Assembly (NCBI GenBank): GCA_016929525.1
Contig: JAFGIP010000115.1
Location: forward strand, 1 to 64,000
Origin: Bacteroidales bacterium
Lineage (GTDB): Bacteria; Bacteroidota; Bacteroidia; Bacteroidales; UBA10428
DNA: 64,000 bases
Reading direction: 5' to 3'
Position 1 is the stretch's first letter. The number at the start of each line of letters is the position of its first letter. The notes beneath the pieces were generated by a model, which saw only the letters and a program-made list of their open reading frames with translations, had not been told where the DNA came from and made no database searches. The position numbers were made by a program, and so were the translations under genes. Shown here piece by piece: positions 16,811 through 26,179 of this stretch.

Positions 16811-19108
16811 ATGCCTGACAAAAACAATCTTTGGAAAGTAAACACAAACAAGTTTGACAACGAGAAAGAAAGTATAATGCGTAATGGTAACCTTTACCAG
16901 ATATCGAACGGATATATGGGTTACCGTGGAACACTCGATGAATTTGGCCGCGATGAACTGGTTGGAATTACTGTTGCCGGAATATTCGATAAAGTAGGTG
17001 ATGAATGGCGCGAACCGGTTAATGCTCCAAACGGAGGTTATACAATTATAAAAGTCGATGGTAAAAAGATATCTGCCCTTGAAACTGATATTGTTAAACA
17101 TGAACAAACACTGGACATTACCAATGCAACTTTCGAAAGAAAAACTGTTTTTAAAGAGGGCAGTAAAAAAATAAACATCAGCTCAAAACGATTTTTAAGT
17201 ATTGATAAGCCAAACCTTGGTGCCATTGAGTACTCCTTCAGCACTGATAAAGATGCCAAAATAGTTGTTGAAACAGGAATTGACTATAACATATGGGATC
17301 TGAGCGGAAAGCACCTGGTAAATGAAAAAGCATCGAAAAAAGGAAATGTGCTTTTGTATGATTCGGTAACGAATGAATTAAAGAAACAGGTATGCGTGGC
17401 CGAGTTAACCGATTTCAAAGGTTTAAAAGAAGAACATGTTATCAAGAGCAATTACAACCTCAGAAAATTCTCGATAAATGCCGAAGCAGGAAAGACCTAT
17501 AAATTAACCAAGAATTTCGCGGTATTCAAAGACGGCGATACACCTGGTAATTTAATTGATGCAGCAGTTAAAACCGTTGAGGAAGCAAAGTCTGCCGGTT
17601 TCTCAGGCTGTCTGAAAGTACATGATGAACTGTGGAAAAAACGCTGGGAGCAGTGTGATGTAATTATCGAAGGCGACGACGAAGCTCAGCTGGCACTCCG
17701 GTACAGTATCTTCCAGTTGCTTATCGTTGCTCCGGTAAAAGGCAGTGCCAATTCAATACCTGCACGTGCCTTGTCCGGACAGGTATATAAAGGAGCTATA
17801 TTCTGGGATACGGAAATGTTCATGTTCCCGTTCTTTGTTTACACCTATCCTGAAGTTGCTGTTGAACTATTGCGTTATCGTATCCAGACTCTTGATGGTG
17901 CGAGGCGTAAAGCCAAAACAGAGGGACCCGGCTTCCGCGGTGCGTACTATGCGTGGGAAAGCCAGGAATCCGGTGACGATGCATGTACATATTTCAATAT
18001 TGGTGATCCGCATACCGGTAGATTGCTGCGCACACACTTCCGCGACAAACAGGTACATATCAGCGGTGACATTGCTATTGCCATGTGGGAATATTTTAAG
18101 CTTACAGGTGATGATTCACTGCTGCTTGAAGGTGGTGCGGAAGTCATTCTTGAATGTGCCCGCTTCTATTATTCCTATGCTTATTTCAAAAAAGATAAGA
18201 ACAGGTATGAGATCCTTGATGTGATAGGACCGGATGAATATCATGAGCGGGTGAATAACAATGCATTTACCAATAAGGTTGCAAAGGTAACCTTCGAGAT
18301 TGCCCTCGAAGTAGTTAACTATTTCAAAGAAAAACACCCGGATGCATTGAAAAAGCTGCTGGAAAAAATTGATATTGCCCATGAGATACCTCAGTTCGAA
18401 GAAGCTTATAAACTTTTATATGTGCCTCAACCCGATCCTGAAACAAAAGTTATAGAACAGTTCGATACATACTATAAGCTGGAAGAAGTATCGGTAGAAG
18501 AAGTAAAGAAAAGAACGGTACATCCGAACGAATACCTGGGTGCCGGACAGGGAGTTGCGGTACCAACAAAGGTTATCAAACAAGCCGATGTTATCATGAT
18601 GCTCAACCTGTTTAAAGACAGGTTCCCTGTTGATATTAAAAAAGCCAATTGGGAATATTACGAACCACGCACCGAACATGGTTCAAGTCTTAGCGCATGC
18701 GCCTATGCACTGGTTGCCGCTGATGTAGGTAAAATAGACTGGGCTTATAAATATTTCCTGAAAACTGCAAGGCTCGATATTGAAGCCAAATACAAAGTAT
18801 ATGTCGGAACTATTTTCATGGGCGGTTCACATCCCGCAGCAAATGGTGGTGCATGGATGGCTGCAATATTCGGATTCGGAGGTGTAAAAGCCAATAAAGA
18901 AAAAGTCACTATAAACCCAAGATTGTATAGTAAATGGAAGAAGTTATCTTTCAACCTCTCCTTTAAACAGGATTCATTTGCCGTAAATATAGATAAGAAG
19001 AAAGTAGTTGTTGTGGCAAATAAAAACAATGCTGACAGCAGAGCATTCTCTGTAGCAAACAAAGAATTATCATGCAAACCCGGTGAGACAATTGAAATTA
19101 AGTACTAG
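16811..19108 (+). CDS. GH65 alpha-glucoside (maltose/nigerose/kojibiose-type) phosphorylase
   Basis: This is a cytoplasmic 765-residue enzyme of family GH65, which splits an alpha-linked glucose disaccharide with phosphate, inverting to give beta-glucose-1-phosphate and glucose. The N-terminal beta-sandwich (about 1-270) precedes the alpha/alpha barrel. Signature motifs are FWDTEMFMFP (331-340), DVIGPDEYHERVNNNAFTN (from 470; the conserved catalytic glutamate lies in this block, probably Glu476), TKVIKQADVIM and the phosphate-binding HGSSLS stretch. Length is normal for the family. It sits 102 bases after the transporter and upstream of beta-phosphoglucomutase, which consumes the product. Maltose is the usual substrate, but the GH71-like neighbour makes nigerose (alpha-1,3) a real alternative. 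Confidence 0.9.
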   Translation: MPDKNNLWKVNTNKFDNEKESIMRNGNLYQISNGYMGYRGTLDEFGRDELVGITVAGIFDKVGDEWREPVNAPNGGYTIIKVDGKKISALETDIVKHEQTLDITNATFERKTVFKEGSKKINISSKRFLSIDKPNLGAIEYSFSTDKDAKIVVETGIDYNIWDLSGKHLVNEKASKKGNVLLYDSVTNELKKQVCVAELTDFKGLKEEHVIKSNYNLRKFSINAEAGKTYKLTKNFAVFKDGDTPGNLIDAAVKTVEEAKSAGFSGCLKVHDELWKKRWEQCDVIIEGDDEAQLALRYSIFQLLIVAPVKGSANSIPARALSGQVYKGAIFWDTEMFMFPFFVYTYPEVAVELLRYRIQTLDGARRKAKTEGPGFRGAYYAWESQESGDDACTYFNIGDPHTGRLLRTHFRDKQVHISGDIAIAMWEYFKLTGDDSLLLEGGAEVILECARFYYSYAYFKKDKNRYEILDVIGPDEYHERVNNNAFTNKVAKVTFEIALEVVNYFKEKHPDALKKLLEKIDIAHEIPQFEEAYKLLYVPQPDPETKVIEQFDTYYKLEEVSVEEVKKRTVHPNEYLGAGQGVAVPTKVIKQADVIMMLNLFKDRFPVDIKKANWEYYEPRTEHGSSLSACAYALVAADVGKIDWAYKYFLKTARLDIEAKYKVYVGTIFMGGSHPAANGGAWMAAIFGFGGVKANKEKVTINPRLYSKWKKLSFNLSFKQDSFAVNIDKKKVVVVANKNNADSRAFSVANKELSCKPGETIEIKY

Positions 19109-19158
19109 ATGCATATTAATAATTACTAAATAATCACTAAACACTAAAACATAATAGC

Positions 19159-20826
19159 ATGTCGCATAAAAATTATGGCTTATCAGCAAAAAATACCTTG
19201 ATCCTGCGGGCCATATGTCTGATTATGTCACTATTAACATTTACCGGACTATTTGCCCAGGATGAGCTTAAGAACCGTCCTGAACTCGGTTTGCCGCTGT
19301 CTGACAGAAAACTGGTAATTGCTCATAACATGACCGATATTATCCGGTTCAAAAACCACGATCTGGAAGACAGTTGCGATCCTGAGTATTACCCGCCCGA
19401 AGGAAATATTACCGAACCTCTGGGAGGAATGGTACAAGTCAGTGTTATCGCGGACCGATATTATAAAGATTCAACCCTGGAACAGACTGTTGAGTTTGAG
19501 ATAAGAACTGCAATGAAATGCGGAATAGATGGATTCCAGTTTTACTACCCTTTAAGAAAGCGGGGACCCGATGATGAAATCATTAAAGCATATTTCAGGG
19601 TTGCGAAAAAGAAAAATCTTGATTTCAGGTTTACATTGTGTCCTTCACACCCAGGCGGTTTAACAGAAGAGTTAAAAATTGAAGAATATGCCAGGCGCAT
19701 GAATAAGATATTTGATGAAGTTGGACATGACAACCCGCATTGGCTGCGTACCCCCGACGGACGGTTGATCCTTTACCTTTGGTACGGAGAACAAATTGTC
19801 GATATTCCCCATGATCTGAACGGCTATTCGCCAAAATATTATGTTGCACGCGCCTACCAGAGGCTTGGAGAAGCTGTTGGGGAAAACTTTGCATGCGTAT
19901 ATTCATTCAATTATGATATAAGCGACCAGGAACTTGCTGATGTTCTCGACTATTTCCCCGCTGCATGGATGTGGACAGTACCATATACCGGAGAAAGTTA
20001 TATTGGGAGAAAAATAGCTGACGCATGCAAAGAAAAAGGCAGGACCTTTACAGGTTCTACATTTGCATCTTTCTATACTTCAAAATTATTACCTCCGGGT
20101 ACATGGGATATGTTTCACTATGCAAAGGATGCAGTTGACGCAGGTATCAATAATGTAGAGCGCCGCGGAATTATAACCGGTCTGTCATACAATTACAGGA
20201 AACTGCTGGAATTCGCCATTGAAGAAGACGTGCCCATTATAAATATTATTACGTGGAACGATTACCCTGAAGGTCATCATCTTGCTCCGGAGGTAAATCA
20301 TAACTATGGTTTCTCTGTGTTGCTGAATTATTATATAAGTATATGGAAAAATGAACCCTCTCCCTATGCCGATCGCGATGTGGCCATTACTTTTTTTAAA
20401 AAATACAATCATAATATTAAACCCGATCCATTCTATATCCCTATTGTAAACCTTGCATATGCATTACCAGAAGAGTATGAAGACTCAGTCGAAGTGGTGA
20501 CCATTCTTACAGAGCCTGCTCAGGTGAGTATTAACGGCACAACCAAAGATGTTAAATCAGGAATTGTCTCTACCAGGTTTGATCAGAAACCGGGTAAAGT
20601 ACATGTTACAGTAAAACATAACGATGTTACAACAGTTGATTTTGTTGCCCCCGAATGGATTACCGACAAACCATATCGCACCGACAGGTTAATTTATTCG
20701 TTCTCCAGTGAATTTTCGAGATATCATTATTCAATATTCGGTAATCTGCCGCCTGTTTATTCCAGGGAGTACGACCTGGAAAAGAACGAAATAAAACTCG
20801 ATTTGTCTTTTCTGGAAAAGAAGTAG
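19159..20826 (+). CDS. Secreted GH71-like putative alpha-1,3-glucanase
   Basis: This is a 555-residue exported protein. The hydrophobic segment at about 15-35 ending FAQ looks like a signal peptide, placed after a polar stretch of 14 residues. The mature part resembles family GH71 (endo-alpha-1,3-glucanase, mutanase): KLVIAHNMTD near the start, CGIDGFQFYY, a SHPGG-containing strand, WLRTPDGRLILYLWYG, and ITWNDYPEGHHLAP near residues 370-385, which parallels the ITWND-E-SH motif of that family. After about residue 430 a small beta-domain follows. It lies in the operon 51 bases after the GH65 gene. The call is from motif resemblance and not a search; GH99-like endo-enzymes are an alternative. 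Confidence 0.6.
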   Translation: MSHKNYGLSAKNTLILRAICLIMSLLTFTGLFAQDELKNRPELGLPLSDRKLVIAHNMTDIIRFKNHDLEDSCDPEYYPPEGNITEPLGGMVQVSVIADRYYKDSTLEQTVEFEIRTAMKCGIDGFQFYYPLRKRGPDDEIIKAYFRVAKKKNLDFRFTLCPSHPGGLTEELKIEEYARRMNKIFDEVGHDNPHWLRTPDGRLILYLWYGEQIVDIPHDLNGYSPKYYVARAYQRLGEAVGENFACVYSFNYDISDQELADVLDYFPAAWMWTVPYTGESYIGRKIADACKEKGRTFTGSTFASFYTSKLLPPGTWDMFHYAKDAVDAGINNVERRGIITGLSYNYRKLLEFAIEEDVPIINIITWNDYPEGHHLAPEVNHNYGFSVLLNYYISIWKNEPSPYADRDVAITFFKKYNHNIKPDPFYIPIVNLAYALPEEYEDSVEVVTILTEPAQVSINGTTKDVKSGIVSTRFDQKPGKVHVTVKHNDVTTVDFVAPEWITDKPYRTDRLIYSFSSEFSRYHYSIFGNLPPVYSREYDLEKNEIKLDLSFLEKK

Positions 20827-20867
20827 AAATAATCTGATATAATAACATAAAGAAAAACTTAATATCG

Positions 20868-21515
20868 ATGATAAAGGGAATAATATTCGATTTAGACGGG
20901 GTAATAGTATCGACTGATGAGTATCATTATCAGGGATGGCAGCAACTTGCCGATGAAGAAGGTATTGAATTCAATCGCGAAATAAATGAAAGGTTGAGAG
21001 GTGTAAGCCGAATGGAAAGTCTCGGAATCCTGCTTGAAAAAGCTACTAAAGAATATTCCGAAGAGGAAAAGATTGAAATGGCAACACGTAAGAATAATAT
21101 CTACAGGAATTTATTAAAAAATATAACGCCTGCCGATATACTGCCCGGGGTTATGGATTTATTAAACGAGCTGAAGAAGAAAGGAATAAAGATGGCAATT
21201 GGATCTTCCAGCAAGAATACCCCGGTTATTCTAGAACGTATCCGGATGGATACATTTTTTGATGCAGTTGCCGATGGCAATGATATCAGAAACAGCAAAC
21301 CCGATCCTGAAGTGTTCTTACTGGCAGCAACCAGATTATCGATCCCTGCTGAAGAATGCCTTGTAGTGGAAGATGCCGAAGCCGGAGTCAGTGCAGCGCT
21401 TAATGCCAGAATGAAAGTCTTGGCGGTAGGTTCAGCTTCAAAAGATAAAAGGGCACACCTCAGAGCCGCTGACCTGACTGAAGTCACAGCAGAAGAATTA
21501 CTGATGATGAACTAA
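20868..21515 (+). CDS. pgmB: Beta-phosphoglucomutase
   Basis: This HAD-superfamily mutase converts beta-glucose-1-phosphate, the product of GH65 phosphorylases, to glucose-6-phosphate. The nucleophile Asp8 and acid/base Asp10 are in FDLDGV. The cap domain has the substrate motif RLRGVSRMESL typical of beta-PGM. Other HAD motifs are GSSSKNT (Ser/Lys region), NSKPDPEVF and VVEDAEAGV. The length of 215 residues is standard. It is the last gene of the 15206-21515 operon, 41 bases after the GH71-like gene. Confidence 0.92.
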   Translation: MIKGIIFDLDGVIVSTDEYHYQGWQQLADEEGIEFNREINERLRGVSRMESLGILLEKATKEYSEEEKIEMATRKNNIYRNLLKNITPADILPGVMDLLNELKKKGIKMAIGSSSKNTPVILERIRMDTFFDAVADGNDIRNSKPDPEVFLLAATRLSIPAEECLVVEDAEAGVSAALNARMKVLAVGSASKDKRAHLRAADLTEVTAEELLMMN

Positions 21516-22163
21516 AAGAGTGCACCAGACAAGTAAAAAACAGAGTATTTGAGACCTTTTTGAAACATTCGTTTTATAAACCTGCTATTTATTATAGTAA
21601 AAAATCTCACTAAACTTAAATTTTATAATCTTTTCTGTGGGACAGTCTTAAAAGTATAAGTTTTGTCCCCAAAGCTCTAAAACACTGAATCTACACAAAA
21701 TGTAGAAGGCTAGAAATTAGAATTTTGTAAAAATTTGTGTCCCGAAATTTTTCGGGATGGTGTTCCGATAGTTATCGGAATTGTGGCATAAAGCTAATTT
21801 TAATCCTTTCAGATAGTCCCTTTTTCTTTAAAGTTTTTGTAGCTAAATTCTAAATTTTATAATAACCTTCTGGCTTAATTAATAACAGCTGAGATTTCAG
21901 TTTCAGACCATTTTAATAAGCTATATACACGATTATTGCGGAAGTTGTTGACAGCAGCTTATTTTTATTTATTTGAAAATTGTTTATCTTTAAAAGAGTG
22001 CATCTACTATTTATATCCAACTTATTAATATTTTAGATGGATGAAGTTTCCAAGTATCTTGCATTTTTATTATCGGATAGATTTAATGACTGTTTATAAA
22101 TCGATAATAAGATGTATTTGAAATTGATAATATCAGATGAACAATTTAATAACCAGAAAACAA
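21516..22163. other. Intergenic region with palindromic element
   Basis: No gene is visible in 650 bases. The left two thirds contain the palindromic element described separately. The right third is very AT-rich and should carry the promoter of the first propeller sensor gene. Confidence 0.4.
21636..21868. repeat. Putative miniature inverted-repeat-like element with nested palindromes
   Basis: Two near-perfect palindromes lie side by side: CCCGAAATTTTTCGGG at 21741-21756 (7-bp stem) and TTCCGATAGTTATCGGAA at 21763-21780 (8-bp stem). They are flanked by imperfect outer inverted repeats: GGGACAGTCT near 21639 against AGATAGTCCC near 21820, and an AGAAATTAGAATTTTG-like arm near 21713 against AGCTAAATTCTAAATTTT near 21840. 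Such nested symmetry without a coding frame is what a non-autonomous mobile element or a dispersed intergenic repeat looks like. No second copy was spotted in this window. Confidence 0.45.
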
Positions 22164-25100
22164 ATGAATAGGATATCATTATTAATAGTGTCTGCATTTA
22201 TTGCATTAACTGGTTATTCACAGGAAGTGGTTCCGAATGAAATAAAGGTACATCACCTCAACAGGGAACTTTCACATAATACACCATCAACTATTTATCA
22301 GGACAGCAAGGGATTTATATGGTTCGGTACTTTCGACGGTTTAAACCGTTACGATGGATTAAACATGGTTGTTTACAAGTATGAAGGAACAGATACAACT
22401 TCACTGACAAATTCACGTATTCAGGAACTTGTTGAAGATACCGTCGGAAATATTTGGGTAGCCACAGATGAAGGTGTCAGCAGATTCAACAGAGAAACCC
22501 ATACTTTTACAAGATTCTACAATGATCCGAATAATCCGCATACGGTGCCTTCCGGGAATATAATTGATATTATTGTAACTTCTAAAGGTGAGATATGGGC
22601 AGTTGGAGAAGAAGCTTGCAGGTACAATGCCAAAAAGAACAACTTTACACGATATAAGTTCCGTGAACTTAATACCGGTGAACAGCGTTCCGCAATTTAT
22701 AACCACCTTTACGAAGACAGAAGAGGAAGAATATGGTGTACATATTTTAAAGAGATATACTATTACTCCCCTGAACAGGATAAACTGGTATTATTTTACA
22801 ACGGTTACGAAAGACCACTGATAGAAAAGCCCTGGCATTTTCTGGAAATGAACCAGGTTGATGATAACAGTTTCTGGATCACAACGGATAATGCCGGTGT
22901 TATTGTACAAAATCTGTATCGCACCAATAATCTTCAAACCTATTCCTATTTTATGAACGTTGATAACGATGAGCTTATCAATGTTAACCTGTTAAAGCTG
23001 TATAAAGACAAATCGCAGAAAATTTGGGTTTGTGCTGAAAACCAGGGTGTATATGTATTCTCACCTGAAAGAAAAATGATACACCGATTCTTTGCTGACC
23101 CAAACCAGGACAACACAATTGGATTTAACTCTGTATGGTCTATTTACCAGGATGACGCAGGCAGATACTGGCTTGGTGAATGGGACGCAGGAGCCGATGT
23201 AATTGATCCGTATTTCAGCAAATTCGAACATTTTCAGTATCAGAAAGGTCAGAACAGCATATCAAACAATGCTGTAAGGGATATTCTCGAAGATAATTAC
23301 GGGAATTTATGGATAGCCACAGACGGTGGAGGGCTGAACTATTTCAACAGAAGTACGGGTGAATTCAAAGTATTTAAACACGATCCGGAGGACACAACAA
23401 GTCTGAGTGCAAATGCTACCTTACCGCTTAGCTGGGACAACAATGGAAATATCTGGATAGGAACATGGAATGGTGGTATCAACATTTTTAATCCGGAAAC
23501 TGAACAATTCAGGCGCTTAACACCCGCAAATAGTGGCTTAAGTTCTCTCAATGTATTTGACATTGCATACGACGGAAAAGAAAATATGTTTTTTGCAACA
23601 TACGGAGGCGGGTTATGCACCTATAATATGGTAACCGACGAATGGCAAACTTACATGCATGATCCTGAAAATATAAATAGTGTTTCAAGCGATTACATCT
23701 TCAGTATTCTGCTCGACCATAGCAATAACTTATGGATTGGTTGTACAAACGCACTTAACTTTCTTACTCCTGCCCCTCGCGGTAAAGAAGAATTTATCCA
23801 TTATTACCATAATAACAACGACAACAGCAGTTTAAGCTCAAACTCAATTGTAACTATTTATGAAGATCCACTTAACAGAATATGGGTAGGTACACAGGCC
23901 GGACTGAATATGTTTAATCCCGAAGAAGGTGATTTCTTTACATACACAAAAGAAGAAGGAATGTTAAATGACAATGTAAACTGCATTGTTTATAATACTA
24001 AAGAAGATTACTGGATCGGTACAAACAGGGGGCTCATCCGGTTCAATCCTGTCGATACTTCTTTTCGTGCTTATGGCCTTTCAGATGGAATACAAGGCTA
24101 CCAATACAGCAGAGGATCTGCTATTCAGCTGAAAACAGGTGAAATGGTTTTTGGAGGTACTGTGGGTTTTAACATATTCAACCCCGACAGTGTTTTCGAT
24201 AATCCTCATAAACCGAAAGTGCTGATTACTGACTTCAAGATATTCAATAAATCGGTTCCAATAGGTAAGAATTCAGTACTTAAAAAACATATCAGCGAAA
24301 CCAGCTACATAAAGCTTTCCTATAAACAGGCAGTTTTTACGTTTAATTTTATTGCACTTAACTATACCCATCCTGAACAAAATCAGTATGCATACATAAT
24401 GGAAGGCTTCGAGGACGACTGGAATGAAGTAGGTAATCAGACCAATGCAACATATACCAATTTAAGCGCGGGGGAATATGTTTTCAGGATTAAAGCTTCA
24501 AATAACGACGGATTATGGAACGAAGAGGGGGCATCAATAACCATTAAAATTACTCCACCATTCTGGAAGACATGGTGGTTTATTTCCATAATAGTATTGC
24601 TGGTAATTTATGCTGTATACCTTTTCATAAAGTATCGTGAGAAGCAGGCTGAAAAAGATAAACAGATCCTTGAACAGAAAATTAAAGAGGGAGAAGCAAT
24701 TGTAGAAAAACAAAAACAGGAAGTTGAAAACCAGAAAGAAGAAATAAGACAAAGAGAAGAAAGAGAAAAGGCTATTCGATTCCAAACCACAGGTCTTGCT
24801 AAATTCTCTGCTATACTCTCTGAAAATAAAGACGATTACGAAAAATTATGGTCAGTTGTAATAACTGAACTGGTAAAATATGTTGAAGCTAATCAGGGTG
24901 TTATCTACATTTTAAATGATGACAGTGAAGATGTCACTGAACATTACCTGAAACTGGAAGGAGCTTATGCATGCGATGCAAAAAGATTAAAACAACGAAT
25001 CTTTAAGTTAGATGAAGGTTACGTTGGGGCTTGCTTCAAAGACGGTCATGTTATAGAAGTAGACAATGTACCTGCAACCTATACTAAGATATCTTCAGGT

Positions 25101-25886
25101 CTCGGTGCAAAACCTCCAACATATTTAATTCTTGTTCCGGTTATTCAGGATGAAATTAAAAATGGAGTTATTGAGATGGCTGCTTTTATTAAATTAGAAC
25201 CCTATAAAGTTGAATTTCTTAACCTGATTTCAAAGAACATCTGTTCATATATTGCTATCATGAAATCGACTGAAAAATCAAGAATGGCAGTTGAACGTTC
25301 AAATATGCAGGCAGAAGAACTTCAGGCACAAGAGGAAGAATTGCGGCAGAATCTTGAAGAAATGAAAACAACTCAGGACGATCTGCAAAGGCAGCTGGCA
25401 CATAATAAGAAAATGGAAGAAGAGATCAAAATTGAAAAAGGACTGCTTGATTCACTCCTCGAAAATTTACCGGATTATATATACTTTAAAGATATCAACA
25501 GTAAGTTTATTAAAATAAGTAAATCAATGCTTCCACTGTTTCCGGTGGATACACTGAAAGAAATGATTGGTAAATCTGATTTTGATTTTCATCCAAAGGA
25601 GAAAGCCCAGGAATTTTACAATGAGGAACAGAAAATCATTAAAACACAAAATGCCATTGTCGACAAAATCGATTACCAGGTTACTGAGAATGGCGTTGAA
25701 CAATGGGTCTCTGTTACTAAGATGCCACTCTACGACGCAAGCGGCAACTGTGTTGGCACATTTGGTATTACCAAGGATGTTACAGATATCAAAAAGTTGG
25801 AAATAAAGGCAACTGAAAAAGCCAAAGAACTTAAGGATATTAAAAAGAAATACGACGAGCTGAAAAAGAAACTCGATAAGAAATAA
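22164..25886 (+). CDS. Reg_prop/Y_Y_Y sensor with GAF-PAS cytoplasmic part and no output domain
   Basis: The frame opens at 22137, but the ATG at 22164 gives a clean signal peptide (MNRISLLIVSAFIALTGYSQ). Numbering from 22137: periplasmic two-component-regulator propeller repeats about 35-690 with many G-x-I/L-W-I/V-G/A-T blades, a Y_Y_Y domain about 710-805 ending in ITPPFWKTWWF, a transmembrane helix about 812-832, a coiled coil, a GAF domain about 875-1040, a long Glu/Gln-rich coiled coil, a PAS domain about 1100-1225 (SLLENLPDYIYFKDI) and a basic coiled C-terminus. There is no HisKA, HATPase, receiver or DNA-binding domain. The sensor half is closely similar to that of the next gene, which is a histidine kinase, so the pair looks like a tandem duplication with swapped cytoplasmic halves. 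Confidence 0.85.
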   Translation: MNRISLLIVSAFIALTGYSQEVVPNEIKVHHLNRELSHNTPSTIYQDSKGFIWFGTFDGLNRYDGLNMVVYKYEGTDTTSLTNSRIQELVEDTVGNIWVATDEGVSRFNRETHTFTRFYNDPNNPHTVPSGNIIDIIVTSKGEIWAVGEEACRYNAKKNNFTRYKFRELNTGEQRSAIYNHLYEDRRGRIWCTYFKEIYYYSPEQDKLVLFYNGYERPLIEKPWHFLEMNQVDDNSFWITTDNAGVIVQNLYRTNNLQTYSYFMNVDNDELINVNLLKLYKDKSQKIWVCAENQGVYVFSPERKMIHRFFADPNQDNTIGFNSVWSIYQDDAGRYWLGEWDAGADVIDPYFSKFEHFQYQKGQNSISNNAVRDILEDNYGNLWIATDGGGLNYFNRSTGEFKVFKHDPEDTTSLSANATLPLSWDNNGNIWIGTWNGGINIFNPETEQFRRLTPANSGLSSLNVFDIAYDGKENMFFATYGGGLCTYNMVTDEWQTYMHDPENINSVSSDYIFSILLDHSNNLWIGCTNALNFLTPAPRGKEEFIHYYHNNNDNSSLSSNSIVTIYEDPLNRIWVGTQAGLNMFNPEEGDFFTYTKEEGMLNDNVNCIVYNTKEDYWIGTNRGLIRFNPVDTSFRAYGLSDGIQGYQYSRGSAIQLKTGEMVFGGTVGFNIFNPDSVFDNPHKPKVLITDFKIFNKSVPIGKNSVLKKHISETSYIKLSYKQAVFTFNFIALNYTHPEQNQYAYIMEGFEDDWNEVGNQTNATYTNLSAGEYVFRIKASNNDGLWNEEGASITIKITPPFWKTWWFISIIVLLVIYAVYLFIKYREKQAEKDKQILEQKIKEGEAIVEKQKQEVENQKEEIRQREEREKAIRFQTTGLAKFSAILSENKDDYEKLWSVVITELVKYVEANQGVIYILNDDSEDVTEHYLKLEGAYACDAKRLKQRIFKLDEGYVGACFKDGHVIEVDNVPATYTKISSGLGAKPPTYLILVPVIQDEIKNGVIEMAAFIKLEPYKVEFLNLISKNICSYIAIMKSTEKSRMAVERSNMQAEELQAQEEELRQNLEEMKTTQDDLQRQLAHNKKMEEEIKIEKGLLDSLLENLPDYIYFKDINSKFIKISKSMLPLFPVDTLKEMIGKSDFDFHPKEKAQEFYNEEQKIIKTQNAIVDKIDYQVTENGVEQWVSVTKMPLYDASGNCVGTFGITKDVTDIKKLEIKATEKAKELKDIKKKYDELKKKLDKK

Positions 25887-26179
25887 ATTATTCCTGAATC
25901 AATCCATAATTAGAAATAAGTTTTTTATTTGAAGTAAAATACCGATCTTTTAGATTAGCATTTTTTTCACTTCGCTTTATGTACCAAAAGCTATTGAAAT
26001 TAACGCATTATTAGTAACTTAATATAGAAATTGTATTTAACTAACGTAAGGAAGGGTGTGACAACACAATTTTTTTTTCGGTTAAAAATCTGTTAAATGC
26101 CTTTTAAAAAGGAAAGGAATATTAGTACTTATTTATCAAGGTCAACCAATCGTTATAATTAGGCTGAGAATAATAATAA

